Below, one piece after another: positions 41,691 to 49,837 of a stretch of DNA of 64,000 bases (positions within the stretch are counted from its first letter, which is position 1; every line of letters begins with the position of its first letter). Position numbers and translations under genes: made by a program. Below the pieces are notes generated by a model. The model worked only from the letters and a program-made list of their open reading frames with translations, searched no databases and had not been told where the DNA came from. Where the stretch lies: NCBI GenBank assembly GCA_035638075.1, contig DASRAU010000027.1, positions 1-64,000 on the forward strand, given 5' to 3'. Source of the stretch: DASRAU01 sp035638075 (GTDB taxonomy: Bacteria; Acidobacteriota; Polarisedimenticolia; Gp22-AA2).

Positions 41691-43121
41691 ATGTCGAAAG
41701 TGATCACGCCCCGCGCCGAGGACCCCTCCCGCTGGTACACCGACGTCATCCTGCAGTCGCAGATGGCCGACTACTCGCCGGTGAAGGGGTGCATGGTCAT
41801 CCGCCCGCTCGGCTACGCCGTCTGGGAGGCGATGCAGCGCGAGCTCGACGCCCGCTTCCGGGCCACCGGCCACCAGAACGCCTACTTCCCGCTGTTCATC
41901 CCCGAGTCGTTCATGAAGCGCGAGGCCGAGCACGTCGAGGGGTTCGCGCCCGAGCTGGCGGTGGTCACGCACGGCGGCGGCAAGAAGCTCGAGGAGCCGC
42001 TGGTGGTGCGGCCGACGTCCGAGACCATCATCTACGAGATGTACTCGAAGTGGATCCGCTCCTACCGCGACCTGCCGCTGCTCATCAACCAGTGGGCCAA
42101 CGTGGTGCGCTGGGAGATGCGCACGCGCCTGTTCCTGCGCACCACCGAGTTCCTCTGGCAGGAGGGACACACGGCGCACGCGACCGAGGCCGAGGCGGAG
42201 GAGGAGACCCTCAAGATCCTGGAGATCTACCGCTCCTTCGCCGAGGACGTCATGGCGATGCCGGTGTACACCGGGCTCAAGACCTCGCGCGAAAAATTCG
42301 CCGGGGCGCTGCGCACCTACTGCATCGAGGGGCTGATGCAGGACGGCAAGGCGCTGCAGGCCGGGACGTCGCACAACCTCGGGCAGAACTTCGCGAAAGC
42401 GTTCGAGGTCAAGTACCAGACCGCCGCCGGCGACTGGCAGCATGTCTGGAACACCTCGTGGGGCGTCTCCACGCGGCTCGTCGGCGCCGTGGTGATGTCG
42501 CACGGCGACGACAACGGCGTCGCCTTCCCGCCGCGCCTCGCCCCGATCCAGGTGGTGATCGTGCCGATCTGGAAATCGGACGAGCAGAAGGCGCGCATCG
42601 GCGAGGTGGCCCGCAAGGCGGAGGCGGAGCTGGCCCCCGCGTTCCGCGTCAAGGCCGACCTGCGCGACGAGATCTCCCCCGGCTGGAAATTCAACGAGTG
42701 GGAGCTCAAGGGCGTGCCGCTGCGCCTCGAGATCGGCCCGCGCGACCTCGAGGCCGGCCAGTTCACCGCCGTGCGCCGCATGGACCGGAAGAAGACCCCG
42801 GTCCCGTTCGCGGACCTCGCGAAGACGGTCGGCCCGATGCTCGACGACATCCAGACCAACATGACGGAGATCCGCCGCCAGGATCTCCATGCGCGTACGT
42901 TCGTCGCGACCGACTACCAGCAGTTCCAGAAGGATCTCGACGAGAAGGGCGGGTTCTATCGTGCGGGCTGGTGCGGCAACGCCGACTGCGAAGCGAAGAT
43001 CAAGGAAGACACCAAGGCGACGATCCGGTGCATCCCGCTTTCCGGAAACAAGGAAGAGGGACACTGCATCCGCTGCAACGGTGCCTCGCACGAATGGGTC
43101 CTGTTCGCTCGCGCGTATTGA
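41691..43121 (+). CDS. proS: Prolyl-tRNA synthetase, archaeal/eukaryote-type (ProS type 3)
   Basis: 476 residues. It charges tRNA-Pro with proline. It is of the short type without the bacterial editing insertion: class II motif 1 around VIRPLGYAVWEAMQ, motif 2 NVVRWEMRTRLFLRTTEFLWQEGHTAH, motif 3 GVSTRLVGAVVMSHGDD, an anticodon-binding domain, and the C-terminal zinc-like domain with GNADCEAKI and HCIRCNG. GGAGAACGC precedes the ATG. Its last 28 nt overlap the VWFA gene. Confidence 0.95.
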   Translation: MSKVITPRAEDPSRWYTDVILQSQMADYSPVKGCMVIRPLGYAVWEAMQRELDARFRATGHQNAYFPLFIPESFMKREAEHVEGFAPELAVVTHGGGKKLEEPLVVRPTSETIIYEMYSKWIRSYRDLPLLINQWANVVRWEMRTRLFLRTTEFLWQEGHTAHATEAEAEEETLKILEIYRSFAEDVMAMPVYTGLKTSREKFAGALRTYCIEGLMQDGKALQAGTSHNLGQNFAKAFEVKYQTAAGDWQHVWNTSWGVSTRLVGAVVMSHGDDNGVAFPPRLAPIQVVIVPIWKSDEQKARIGEVARKAEAELAPAFRVKADLRDEISPGWKFNEWELKGVPLRLEIGPRDLEAGQFTAVRRMDRKKTPVPFADLAKTVGPMLDDIQTNMTEIRRQDLHARTFVATDYQQFQKDLDEKGGFYRAGWCGNADCEAKIKEDTKATIRCIPLSGNKEEGHCIRCNGASHEWVLFARAY

Positions 43122-44332
43122 TCGGGCTGGTCTTCGCCGCTCTCGTCTCCGGGGTTCTCGCGCAGGCGCCCCCGGCCGCCGACCCTGCGGTTTCGCCCGT
43201 CAAGATTCGCTTCATCGAGCCGGGCGCGGCGCTGCTCGAAGGGACCATCCGCATCACGGTCGAGGCTTCGACCTCGCCCGACGCCACGATCGCCAGCGTC
43301 TCCGTCTTCGCGGACGACCGGCTCCTCACCATCCTCGAGCGCACCCCTTACACGCTCACCTGGGATTCCGGGCATGGGGCGGGCCTTCGGAAGCTTCGAG
43401 CGGTCGCAGAGGACTCGCTCGGGCGCAAGGCCGAGGCGGTGCTGGTGTCCCGGCGCATCGGCTCGGTGCAGTACGAGGACGTGCGCCTCGTGCAGGTGTA
43501 CGCGGCGGTGCGGGATGCGAAGGGGCGGCCGGTGACCGACCTCGACAAGAGCGCCTTCACGTTGAAGGAGGACGGGGTGCCGCAGTCGATCGCGACGTTC
43601 GCGCCGGCGCGGCTGCCGATCACCATCGCGCTGCTCATCGACACCTCGAGCAGCATGCGGCTCGGCGGGCGCATCGACCTGGCGCGGCGCGGCGCCGAGA
43701 CCTTCCTCGACGCGGTGGCTCCCGAGGACCGGCTGATCGTGCTGTGGTTCGACGACACGGTCAAGGGAGACCGCGAGCCGACGACCGACCGCAGGACCTT
43801 GAAGCAGCGGATCGCCGCGGTCGCCGCCGGCGGCGGCACCGCGCTCTACGACGCGCTCTTCCAGACGGGCGAGACGCTGACCGGGCTCGAGGGGCGGCGC
43901 GCCCTGGTCTTGCTCTCCGACGGGCGCGACCAGGCGCTGGCCGAGAACGAGCCCGGGAGCCTGCACGTCTTCGAGGAGGCGCTCGAGCGCGTGCAGCGCT
44001 CCGACGCGGCGGTGTATGCCATCGGGCTCGGCCCGCGGCTCGACCAGGAGATGGACCTCGAGCACCGGCGCAGCGTGAAGGAGCTCCTCGAGACGCTGGC
44101 GGCGCAGACCGGAGGCAGGGCCTACTTCCCGCAGAAGGCGTCGGCGCTCGAAGAGGTGTACCGGCAGGTGGCGGTCGACCTGAAGGATCAGTATCTGCTC
44201 GCCTACGCCTCGTCCAACACGGCTCGTGACGGGCGCTGGCGCGCCATCGAGGTGAAGACCTCGGACCCCGCGCTGAAAGTGACGGCGCGCGCCGGCTACT
44301 TCGCTCCCGGCGCCCCTTCCGCGGCCCGCTGA
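43094..44332 (+). CDS. Secreted VWFA-domain protein (acidobacterial type)
   Basis: 412 residues. A signal peptide (about 5-23, ending VLAQ) is followed by an Ig-like region with YEDVRLVQVYAAVRDAKGRPVTDL. A von Willebrand A domain carries an intact MIDAS motif DTSSSM (183-188), then LSDGRDQA and YAIGLG. The layout matches the VWFA-related domain that is expanded in Acidobacteriota. The role is unknown; such proteins probably mediate protein-protein contacts in the periplasm. The start overlaps proS by 28 bp and the end overlaps the convergent LAB_N gene by 37 bp. Confidence 0.87.
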   Translation: MGPVRSRVLIGLVFAALVSGVLAQAPPAADPAVSPVKIRFIEPGAALLEGTIRITVEASTSPDATIASVSVFADDRLLTILERTPYTLTWDSGHGAGLRKLRAVAEDSLGRKAEAVLVSRRIGSVQYEDVRLVQVYAAVRDAKGRPVTDLDKSAFTLKEDGVPQSIATFAPARLPITIALLIDTSSSMRLGGRIDLARRGAETFLDAVAPEDRLIVLWFDDTVKGDREPTTDRRTLKQRIAAVAAGGGTALYDALFQTGETLTGLEGRRALVLLSDGRDQALAENEPGSLHVFEEALERVQRSDAAVYAIGLGPRLDQEMDLEHRRSVKELLETLAAQTGGRAYFPQKASALEEVYRQVAVDLKDQYLLAYASSNTARDGRWRAIEVKTSDPALKVTARAGYFAPGAPSAAR

Positions 44333-44631
44333 ACCGCGGCCACCGCGGGCTGCGGTACCTCGCTCCTCCGGATCAGCATCAGGTTGCGCGAGTAGACCAG
44401 GAGACCCGCCGCCTGCCCGAGCGTGAAGACCAGGTCATGCCGGTAGAGCAGGGCGTACGCCAGCAGGATCGATCCCCCCGCCAGGCTGAGATACCAGAAC
44501 GCCACCGGCACCGTGCTTTCGCCGCGGCGCTCGGAGGCAATCCACTGCACCACGAAACGGGCGGTGAAGAAGGCCTGTCCGAGCAGGCCGAAAATCACCC
44601 AGGCGTCGACGTTGAGCAGCCGATCAAGCAT
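44296..44631 (-). CDS. Lipid A biosynthesis N-terminal (LAB_N) domain membrane protein
   Basis: 111 residues with three predicted membrane helices: VIFGLLGQAFFTARFVVQWI, YLSLAGGSILLAYALLYR and LVFTLGQAAGLLVYSRNLML. This matches the stand-alone LAB_N domain, which often accompanies dolichol-phosphate-mannose-synthase-like GT2 enzymes. Here that partner is directly upstream and overlaps by 8 bp. The role is probably to anchor or assist lipid-linked sugar synthesis for lipid A modification. Confidence 0.88.
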   Translation of the reverse strand: MLDRLLNVDAWVIFGLLGQAFFTARFVVQWIASERRGESTVPVAFWYLSLAGGSILLAYALLYRHDLVFTLGQAAGLLVYSRNLMLIRRSEVPQPAVAAVQRAAEGAPGAK

Positions 44632-45352
44632 CGTCCCTCACCTCGTAGCGCAGCGAACGCTTCTTCATCCAGCGCACCGCCAGCAGATCCATGAACGACG
44701 GCACCAGCCGGTTGGAGATGCCGTACTTCGACTGGCCGTGGATGCGCGGCCGATGCCCCACCGGCAGCTCGCTCACCCGGAAGCCTTCCATGCGCAGGAG
44801 CGTCGGCAGGAAGCGGTGCAGGCCGTTGTACAGCTTCAGCCGATCGAGCGCCGAGCGCCGGTAGGCCTTCAGCGAGCAGCCCGTGTCCTCGATGGTCTCG
44901 TCCGAAAGGCGGTTCCTGACGTAGTTGGCGACCCGCGACGACACGCGCCGCACCAGCGTGTCGCGGCGGCCGACCCTCACGCCGACGACCGCGTCCCAGC
45001 CGTCCATGGCGCGCACCAGGTTCGGGATGTCCGCGGGATCGTTCTGCAGATCGGCGTCGAGCGTCACGACGATGGTGCCGCGCGCGCGGTGGAAGCCGGC
45101 GTCCATCGCCGCCGTCTGCCCGGCGTTGCGCTTGAACCGGATCACCCGCAGCGCCGGGTGGGCGCGGCGCAGCGCCAGGAGAGCCTCCCCGCTCCCGTCC
45201 GAGCTGCCGTCGTCCACCATCAGGATCTCGTAGCGCCAGCCCTGGCCCACGAGGCTGCGCTCGATCTCCGCCAGGAGCGGCTCGATGTTGTCCCGCTCGT
45301 TGTAGACCGGGATGACGAGCGACAGGTCGAGGTCGTCGCGCTCGGCGCTCAA
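44624..45352 (-). CDS. GT2 glycosyltransferase (dolichyl-/undecaprenyl-phosphate sugar synthase-like)
   Basis: 242 residues from TTG 45352, which overlaps the upstream stop (TTGA) and gives the canonical DLSLVIPVYNERDNIEPLL. Motifs are VDDGSSDGS, the metal-binding TLDADLQNDP and GCSLKAYRR. It has no large C-terminal membrane domain, so it is probably of the DPM1/ArnC-like catalytic type relying on the LAB_N partner. It is expected to load a sugar onto a polyprenyl phosphate for the ArnT-like transferases found at 52-59 kb. Sugar identity unknown. Confidence 0.87.
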   Translation of the reverse strand: MSAERDDLDLSLVIPVYNERDNIEPLLAEIERSLVGQGWRYEILMVDDGSSDGSGEALLALRRAHPALRVIRFKRNAGQTAAMDAGFHRARGTIVVTLDADLQNDPADIPNLVRAMDGWDAVVGVRVGRRDTLVRRVSSRVANYVRNRLSDETIEDTGCSLKAYRRSALDRLKLYNGLHRFLPTLLRMEGFRVSELPVGHRPRIHGQSKYGISNRLVPSFMDLLAVRWMKKRSLRYEVRDDA

Positions 45353-46005
45353 TTGAAGATCCACAGCCGGCGCAGGCGGCTCATGCGGCGGTGCCGCCGC
45401 TTCTGGGACGGGGTCATCTGATCGGGCATCAGGAACGAGCGCCACTTCAGGAGGGCGGCGCGATCGAGGCGCCGCAGCCAGGGGAAAATGACGCGCGACG
45501 CCAGGGACCCGGGATGGAACAGGACGCTGGCGTTGAAATCGATGATCCCCGGCCGGCCGTCGTCGCCGACGAGGATGTTGTCCCGCTTGCGCAGGTCGAG
45601 GTGGGCAATCCCCCGCTCGTGGATGCGCGAGACCAGCGCCTCCAGCCGGTCGAGCATCGGCGCGATCTCGGCGGCCGGCCGGCGGCGCCAGCGGGTGATC
45701 GGCGAGCCCGGCATCGGCTGCAGCAGGAGCCCGCACGGCGGGAGCTCGCCCAGGACCGCGGGAATCCCCTCGATCCCGGCGAGCCGCCGCAGCGCCCGGC
45801 GCTCGTGCCTGAGCTGGCGGCCGCCGAACCAGCGGATGAGCCGGCTCTTGCCGGAGAAATCCTTCAGGATCATCTCGGTCGCCGGCCCCTCGCCCAGGGC
45901 GAGGATGTCGGCCTTGCCCCACGGGCCGTGCTTGAGGACACGCACCGTGAGACCGGGGGGCAGGGGGGTCCGTTCGTCACGGACCGCCGCGGGGCGGGTG
46001 TTCAA
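45349..46005 (-). CDS. Lipopolysaccharide kinase-like protein (Kdo/WaaP or RIO type)
   Basis: 218 residues, a compact kinase fold. The conserved Lys is in EMILKDFSG, the catalytic loop reads HLDLRKRDNILV, and the metal-binding motif is GIIDFNA (DFG-like). WaaP-type enzymes phosphorylate LPS-core sugars. The C-terminus is Arg-rich. A TTG at 46005 with AGGAG 12 nt upstream is taken as start; a later GTG would also keep the kinase core. It is divergent from a second kinase gene and followed by the GT2 gene. Confidence 0.78.
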   Translation of the reverse strand: MNTRPAAVRDERTPLPPGLTVRVLKHGPWGKADILALGEGPATEMILKDFSGKSRLIRWFGGRQLRHERRALRRLAGIEGIPAVLGELPPCGLLLQPMPGSPITRWRRRPAAEIAPMLDRLEALVSRIHERGIAHLDLRKRDNILVGDDGRPGIIDFNASVLFHPGSLASRVIFPWLRRLDRAALLKWRSFLMPDQMTPSQKRRHRRMSRLRRLWIFN

Positions 46006-46042
46006 GGACGCGCGATCTCCTGTGCTATTCTCGGCCGGGTCG

Positions 46043-46708
46043 ATGGTGCCGCATCATTTTAATACAGCGCCCCCGGTCCCCCTCTCCCGCGGCCTCCTGG
46101 AGCGGCTTCCCCGCACCAGTCTCCACGCCGGCCGCAACGTGTCGAAGGCCTCGATCGACATCGTGGAGCACGAGGGGAAGACCCTCGTCATCAAGGACGT
46201 CGCCCACCGGCCGTTCTGGGTGCGGACCATCCTCGGGCCGTTCCAGCTGCGGCGCGAGGCGCGCGCCTATCGGCGCCTCGCGGGGCTCGAGGGAATCCCG
46301 TCGCTCGTCCAGGTGATCGACCGCCGGGCGCTGGCCATGGAGCGCATCGACGGCCGGGCGATCCGGGAAGTGCCGCGCGGCACCGTGCCGGCGGTCTTCT
46401 TCGACCGGCTGCAGGCGCTCGTCGAGGCCATGCACGCCCACGGCGTCGCCCACGGCGACCTGCACCACGGCGACGTGCTCGTGGCGCCCGGCGACCGCCC
46501 CTACGTCATCGATTTCTCCACGGCCTCCTTCACCGGCCGCCGGCGGGGGCGCTTCCGCAAGTTCTTCTTCGACCAGGCGCGCCTCGCCGACCTGCGCAAC
46601 GTCGCCAAGCTCCGCCGCCGCTGGCTCGGCGCCTCGGCCGCGCCGGTGCCCGAACGGCCGCTGCTGTACCAGGTCGGGACCACCCTGCGACGGATCCTCG
46701 GGCTCTGA
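46043..46708 (+). CDS. Second small LPS-kinase-like protein
   Basis: 221 residues, related to the divergent neighbour. The likely Lys is in TLVIKDVAHRPF, the catalytic loop is HGDLHHGDVLV, and YVIDFSTAS is the DFG-equivalent. The loop has Asp where the usual metal-binding Asn is found, which could weaken activity. TATTCT (46026..46031) with extended TGTGC lies 11 nt upstream of the ATG, so the leader is very short. Confidence 0.75.
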   Translation: MVPHHFNTAPPVPLSRGLLERLPRTSLHAGRNVSKASIDIVEHEGKTLVIKDVAHRPFWVRTILGPFQLRREARAYRRLAGLEGIPSLVQVIDRRALAMERIDGRAIREVPRGTVPAVFFDRLQALVEAMHAHGVAHGDLHHGDVLVAPGDRPYVIDFSTASFTGRRRGRFRKFFFDQARLADLRNVAKLRRRWLGASAAPVPERPLLYQVGTTLRRILGL

Positions 46709-46710
46709 AC

Positions 46711-46740
46711 TTTACAGGTGTCCGGGGAGTCTGCTAACGT
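46711..46740 (+). promoter_or_regulatory. Sigma70-like promoter of the nucleotidyltransferase-dehydratase pair
   Basis: TTTACA (46711..46716), 18 bp spacer, TAACGT (46735..46740) with extended TGC. It starts 2 nt after the preceding stop codon. The leader before the ATG at 46766 is about 20 nt. Confidence 0.6.
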
Positions 46741-46765
46741 CCCGCGCATCCGCGGAGAATCCAGC

Positions 46766-47509
46766 ATGAAGGGCGTCATTCTGGCGGGAGGTCTGGGGAC
46801 GAGGCTGTTCCCGCTCACGAAGATCACCAACAAGCACCTGCTGCCGGTCTACGACCGGCCGATGATCCACTATCCGCTGAAGACGCTGGCCGACGCCGGC
46901 ATCCGCGACGTCCTGATCGTCACGGGCGGCAACCACTCCGGGGAGTTCCTCCGCCTCATCGGCAACGGCAAGGAATACGGTCTCAACGAGATCGCCTACG
47001 CCTACCAGGAGGGGGAAGGCGGCATCGCCGACGCCCTGGCGCTGGCGCGCCCGTTCGCGAAGGGACACCCGGTGGTCGTCGTCCTCGGCGACAACATCAT
47101 CGAGCAGGACATCCGGCGCCCGGTCGCCGCCTTCGCCGAGCAGAAGAAGGGTGCGCGCATCCTCCTCAAGAAGGTCTCCGACCCGGAGCGCTTCGGCGTG
47201 CCGGTGTTCGAGGGGTCGAAGATCGTCGCCATCGAGGAGAAGCCGAAGAAGCCGCAGTCGGATTACGCCGTCATCGGCATCTACATGTACGACCCGGCCG
47301 TCTTCGACATCATCACGACGCTCAAGCCCTCCGACCGCAACGAGCTGGAGATCACCGACGTGAACAACGCCTACGTCAAGCGCGGCGAGATGCAGCACGA
47401 CATCCTCGAGGGCTGGTGGACCGACGCCGGCACCTTCGAGTCGCTGTTCCGCGCCTCGCAGCTGGTGCGCGAGCGGATGATCGAGAAGCTCACCGCGGGG
47501 CAGAGGTAG
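46766..47509 (+). CDS. rmlA: Glucose-1-phosphate thymidylyltransferase-like nucleotidyltransferase
   Basis: 247 residues, about 40 shorter than classical RmlA because the C-terminal extension is missing. The N-terminal signature MKGVILAGGLGTRLFPLTKITNKHLLPVYD is split here as GGLGTRL and NKHLLPVYDRPMI; LGDNII supplies a metal-binding Asp, and WTDAGT completes the site. It should make dTDP-glucose, feeding the dehydratase next to it (2 bp gap). RmlC and RmlD are absent from the window, so the end sugar need not be rhamnose. Confidence 0.88.
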   Translation: MKGVILAGGLGTRLFPLTKITNKHLLPVYDRPMIHYPLKTLADAGIRDVLIVTGGNHSGEFLRLIGNGKEYGLNEIAYAYQEGEGGIADALALARPFAKGHPVVVVLGDNIIEQDIRRPVAAFAEQKKGARILLKKVSDPERFGVPVFEGSKIVAIEEKPKKPQSDYAVIGIYMYDPAVFDIITTLKPSDRNELEITDVNNAYVKRGEMQHDILEGWWTDAGTFESLFRASQLVRERMIEKLTAGQR

Positions 47510-47511
47510 CG

Positions 47512-48513
47512 ATGCGCGTCCTCGTCACCGGCGGCGCCGGGTTCATCGGCTCGCACTACGCCCACCACGCCATCGAGCGGCATCCCGACTGGCAGGTCAC
47601 CGTCCTCGACAAGCTGACCTACGCCGGCAACCCGGCCAACCTCGCCGACCTCGAGAAACACCCGCGCTACCGCTTCGTGAAGGGCGACATCGCGGTGGCG
47701 AAGGACGTCGCCGAAGCCTGGGGCGACGGCGTCGACCTCCTGTTCAACTTCGCGGCGGAGACGCACGTCGATCGCTCCATCGGCGACCCGGAGGGGTTCA
47801 TCCGCACCGACATCTACGGCGCCTACACGCTCCTCGAGATGGCGCGCGAGCGCGGAGTCAAGCGCTTCGTGCAGATCTCGACCGACGAGGTCTACGGCAG
47901 CGTGAAGGAGGGGGCGAGCACCGAGGATGCCCCCCTCATGCCCTCGAACCCGTACTCGGCCAGCAAGGCCGGGGCCGACCGGCTCGCCTACTCGTACTTC
48001 GCCACCTATGGCGTCCCCGTGGTCGTGTCGCGGGCCTCGAACAACTTCGGGTCGCACCAGTACCCGGAGAAGATGATGCCGCTGTTCATCACCAATGCCC
48101 TCGACGACCAGCCCCTCCCCGTGTACGGCGACGGCCGGCAGATCCGCGACTGGCTGCACGTCCGCGATCACTGCGAGGCGCTCGACGTCGTGGCGGAGAA
48201 GGGAACGCTCGGCGAGGTCTACAACATCGGCGGCGGCAACGAGCGGGAGAACATCGACGTGACCCGCCGCATCCTCGAGCGCCTCGGCAAGCCGCCCGAT
48301 CTCCTGCGGCACGTCACCGACCGCGTCGGTCACGACCGCCGCTACGCCCTCGACTGCAGCCGGCTGAAGTCGCTCGGCTGGGCGCCGAAGGCCGACTTCG
48401 ACACGGCCCTCGACGACACCATCGCCTGGTACAAGAGCCACCGCGCCTGGTGGGAGCCCATCAAGACGGGCGAATACAAGGACTACTACCGCCGCCAGTA
48501 CGGCCACCGCTGA
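47512..48513 (+). CDS. rmlB: dTDP-glucose 4,6-dehydratase
   Basis: 333 residues, extended SDR family. NAD-binding GGAGFIGSHY at the N-terminus, FNFAAETHVDRSI, the catalytic STDEVYGS with the Asp-Glu pair and YSASKAGAD with the Tyr-Lys pair, then FGSHQYPEKMMP are all present. It produces dTDP-4-keto-6-deoxyglucose for surface polysaccharide. It is co-transcribed with the nucleotidyltransferase. Confidence 0.94.
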   Translation: MRVLVTGGAGFIGSHYAHHAIERHPDWQVTVLDKLTYAGNPANLADLEKHPRYRFVKGDIAVAKDVAEAWGDGVDLLFNFAAETHVDRSIGDPEGFIRTDIYGAYTLLEMARERGVKRFVQISTDEVYGSVKEGASTEDAPLMPSNPYSASKAGADRLAYSYFATYGVPVVVSRASNNFGSHQYPEKMMPLFITNALDDQPLPVYGDGRQIRDWLHVRDHCEALDVVAEKGTLGEVYNIGGGNERENIDVTRRILERLGKPPDLLRHVTDRVGHDRRYALDCSRLKSLGWAPKADFDTALDDTIAWYKSHRAWWEPIKTGEYKDYYRRQYGHR

Positions 48514-48528
48514 GCGACGTCGCCGGCT

Positions 48529-48544
48529 GCGCCCGCCCGGGCGC
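48529..48544. terminator. Hairpin between convergent rmlB and aceA
   Basis: GCGCCC (48529..48534) and GGGCGC (48539..48544) around a 4-nt loop, in the 39-bp gap between two convergent stops. It has no U-tract; a bidirectional factor-dependent end is possible. Confidence 0.35.
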
Positions 48545-48552
48545 GTGAGCTT

Positions 48553-49824
48553 CTAGAACTGCGCCTTCTCCGTCGAGTCGTCGAGCGCCAGCGTCGAGGC
48601 GCCGCCGTCGGAGATGACCCGCGCCACCTCGTCGAAGTAGCCGGTGCCGACCTCGCGCTGGTGACGCGTGGCGCTGTAGCCGGCCGATTCGGCCGCGAAC
48701 TCTCTTTCCTGAAGGTCGGAGTAGGCCGCCATCCCCTTGTCCCGGTACGCCTGCGCCAGCTCGAACATGCCGTGGTTGAGGGAGTGGAACCCGGCGAGGG
48801 TGACGAACTGGAACTTGTAACCCATGGCCCCGAGCTCGCGCTGGAAGCGGGCGATGTCGGCGGCGGACAGGTGCTTCTTCCAGTTGAACGACGGCGAGCA
48901 GTTGTACGCCAGCATCTTGTCCGGGAACTGCGCGCGGATCCCCTCGGCGAAGTGCTTCGCCTCGGCGAGATCGGGCGTGGAGGTCTCGCACCACAAAAGG
49001 TCGGCGTACGGGGCGTAGGCGCGCCCGCGCGCGATCGCCATGTCCACCCCGCCACGGATGCGGTGGAAGCCTTCGGGGGTCCGCTCCCCTGTCAAGAACT
49101 CGCGGTCGCGCGGGTCGATGTCGGAGGTCAAAAGGCGCGCGCTGTCGGCGTCGGTGCGCGCGATGAGAACCGTCGGCGCGTCGAGGACGTCGGCGGCCAG
49201 GCGCGCCGCCACCAGCGTGCGGATGAAGTGCGAGGCGGGGATCAGCACCTTGCCTCCGAGGTGGCCGCACTTCTTCTCGCTCGACAGCTGGTCTTCGTAG
49301 TGCACGCCGGCGGCGCCGGCCTCGATCATCCCCTTCATCAGCTCGAAGGCATTGAGCGGGCCGCCGAAGCCGGCCTCGGCGTCGGCGATGATCGGCGCGA
49401 ACCAGTGCCGCTTCGATCCGCCCTCGGCGTGCTCCACCTGGTCGGCCCGCTGCAGCGCCTGGTTGAGGCGCCGGACGAGCACGGGCACGCTGTTGGCCGG
49501 ATAGAGGGACTGGTCGGGGTAGGTCTGGCCCTGGAGGTTGGCGTCGGCGGCGACCTGCCAGCCGCTGCAGTAGATCGCCTTCAGCCCGGCGCGCACCATC
49601 TGCATGGCCTGGTTGCCGGTCACCGCCCCGAGCGCGTGCACGTAGGGTTCCTCGTGCAGGAGCGACCAGAGCCGCTCCGCTCCGAGCCGGGCCAGCGTGT
49701 GCTCGATCCGGATCGAGCCGCGCAGGCGCTCGACGTCCTTCGTCGAGTAGGGCCGGACGATCCCCGCGAAGCGATCGCGGGCCGGCTGCTTCACGGCGCG
49801 GTTCTCGGAGGCTGCGACGGACAT
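48553..49824 (-). CDS. aceA: Isocitrate lyase
   Basis: 423 residues. It cleaves isocitrate to glyoxylate and succinate in the glyoxylate shunt. Signature KKCGHLGGK carries the catalytic Cys. AVTGNQAMQMVRAGLKAIYCSGWQ and NCSPSFNWKK are typical. GAAGGAG lies upstream of the ATG. It follows aceB by 13 bp. The shunt implies growth on acetate, fatty acids or other C2 units; it is also needed in some C1 assimilation routes, but no serine-cycle gene is visible. Confidence 0.96.
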   Translation of the reverse strand: MSVAASENRAVKQPARDRFAGIVRPYSTKDVERLRGSIRIEHTLARLGAERLWSLLHEEPYVHALGAVTGNQAMQMVRAGLKAIYCSGWQVAADANLQGQTYPDQSLYPANSVPVLVRRLNQALQRADQVEHAEGGSKRHWFAPIIADAEAGFGGPLNAFELMKGMIEAGAAGVHYEDQLSSEKKCGHLGGKVLIPASHFIRTLVAARLAADVLDAPTVLIARTDADSARLLTSDIDPRDREFLTGERTPEGFHRIRGGVDMAIARGRAYAPYADLLWCETSTPDLAEAKHFAEGIRAQFPDKMLAYNCSPSFNWKKHLSAADIARFQRELGAMGYKFQFVTLAGFHSLNHGMFELAQAYRDKGMAAYSDLQEREFAAESAGYSATRHQREVGTGYFDEVARVISDGGASTLALDDSTEKAQF

Positions 49825-49837
49825 GGGCTCGGCTCCT

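Noticed and set aside
46766..48513. Complete dTDP-rhamnose pathway
   Set aside because: Only the nucleotidyltransferase and the 4,6-dehydratase are present; no RmlC or RmlD was found in the window.
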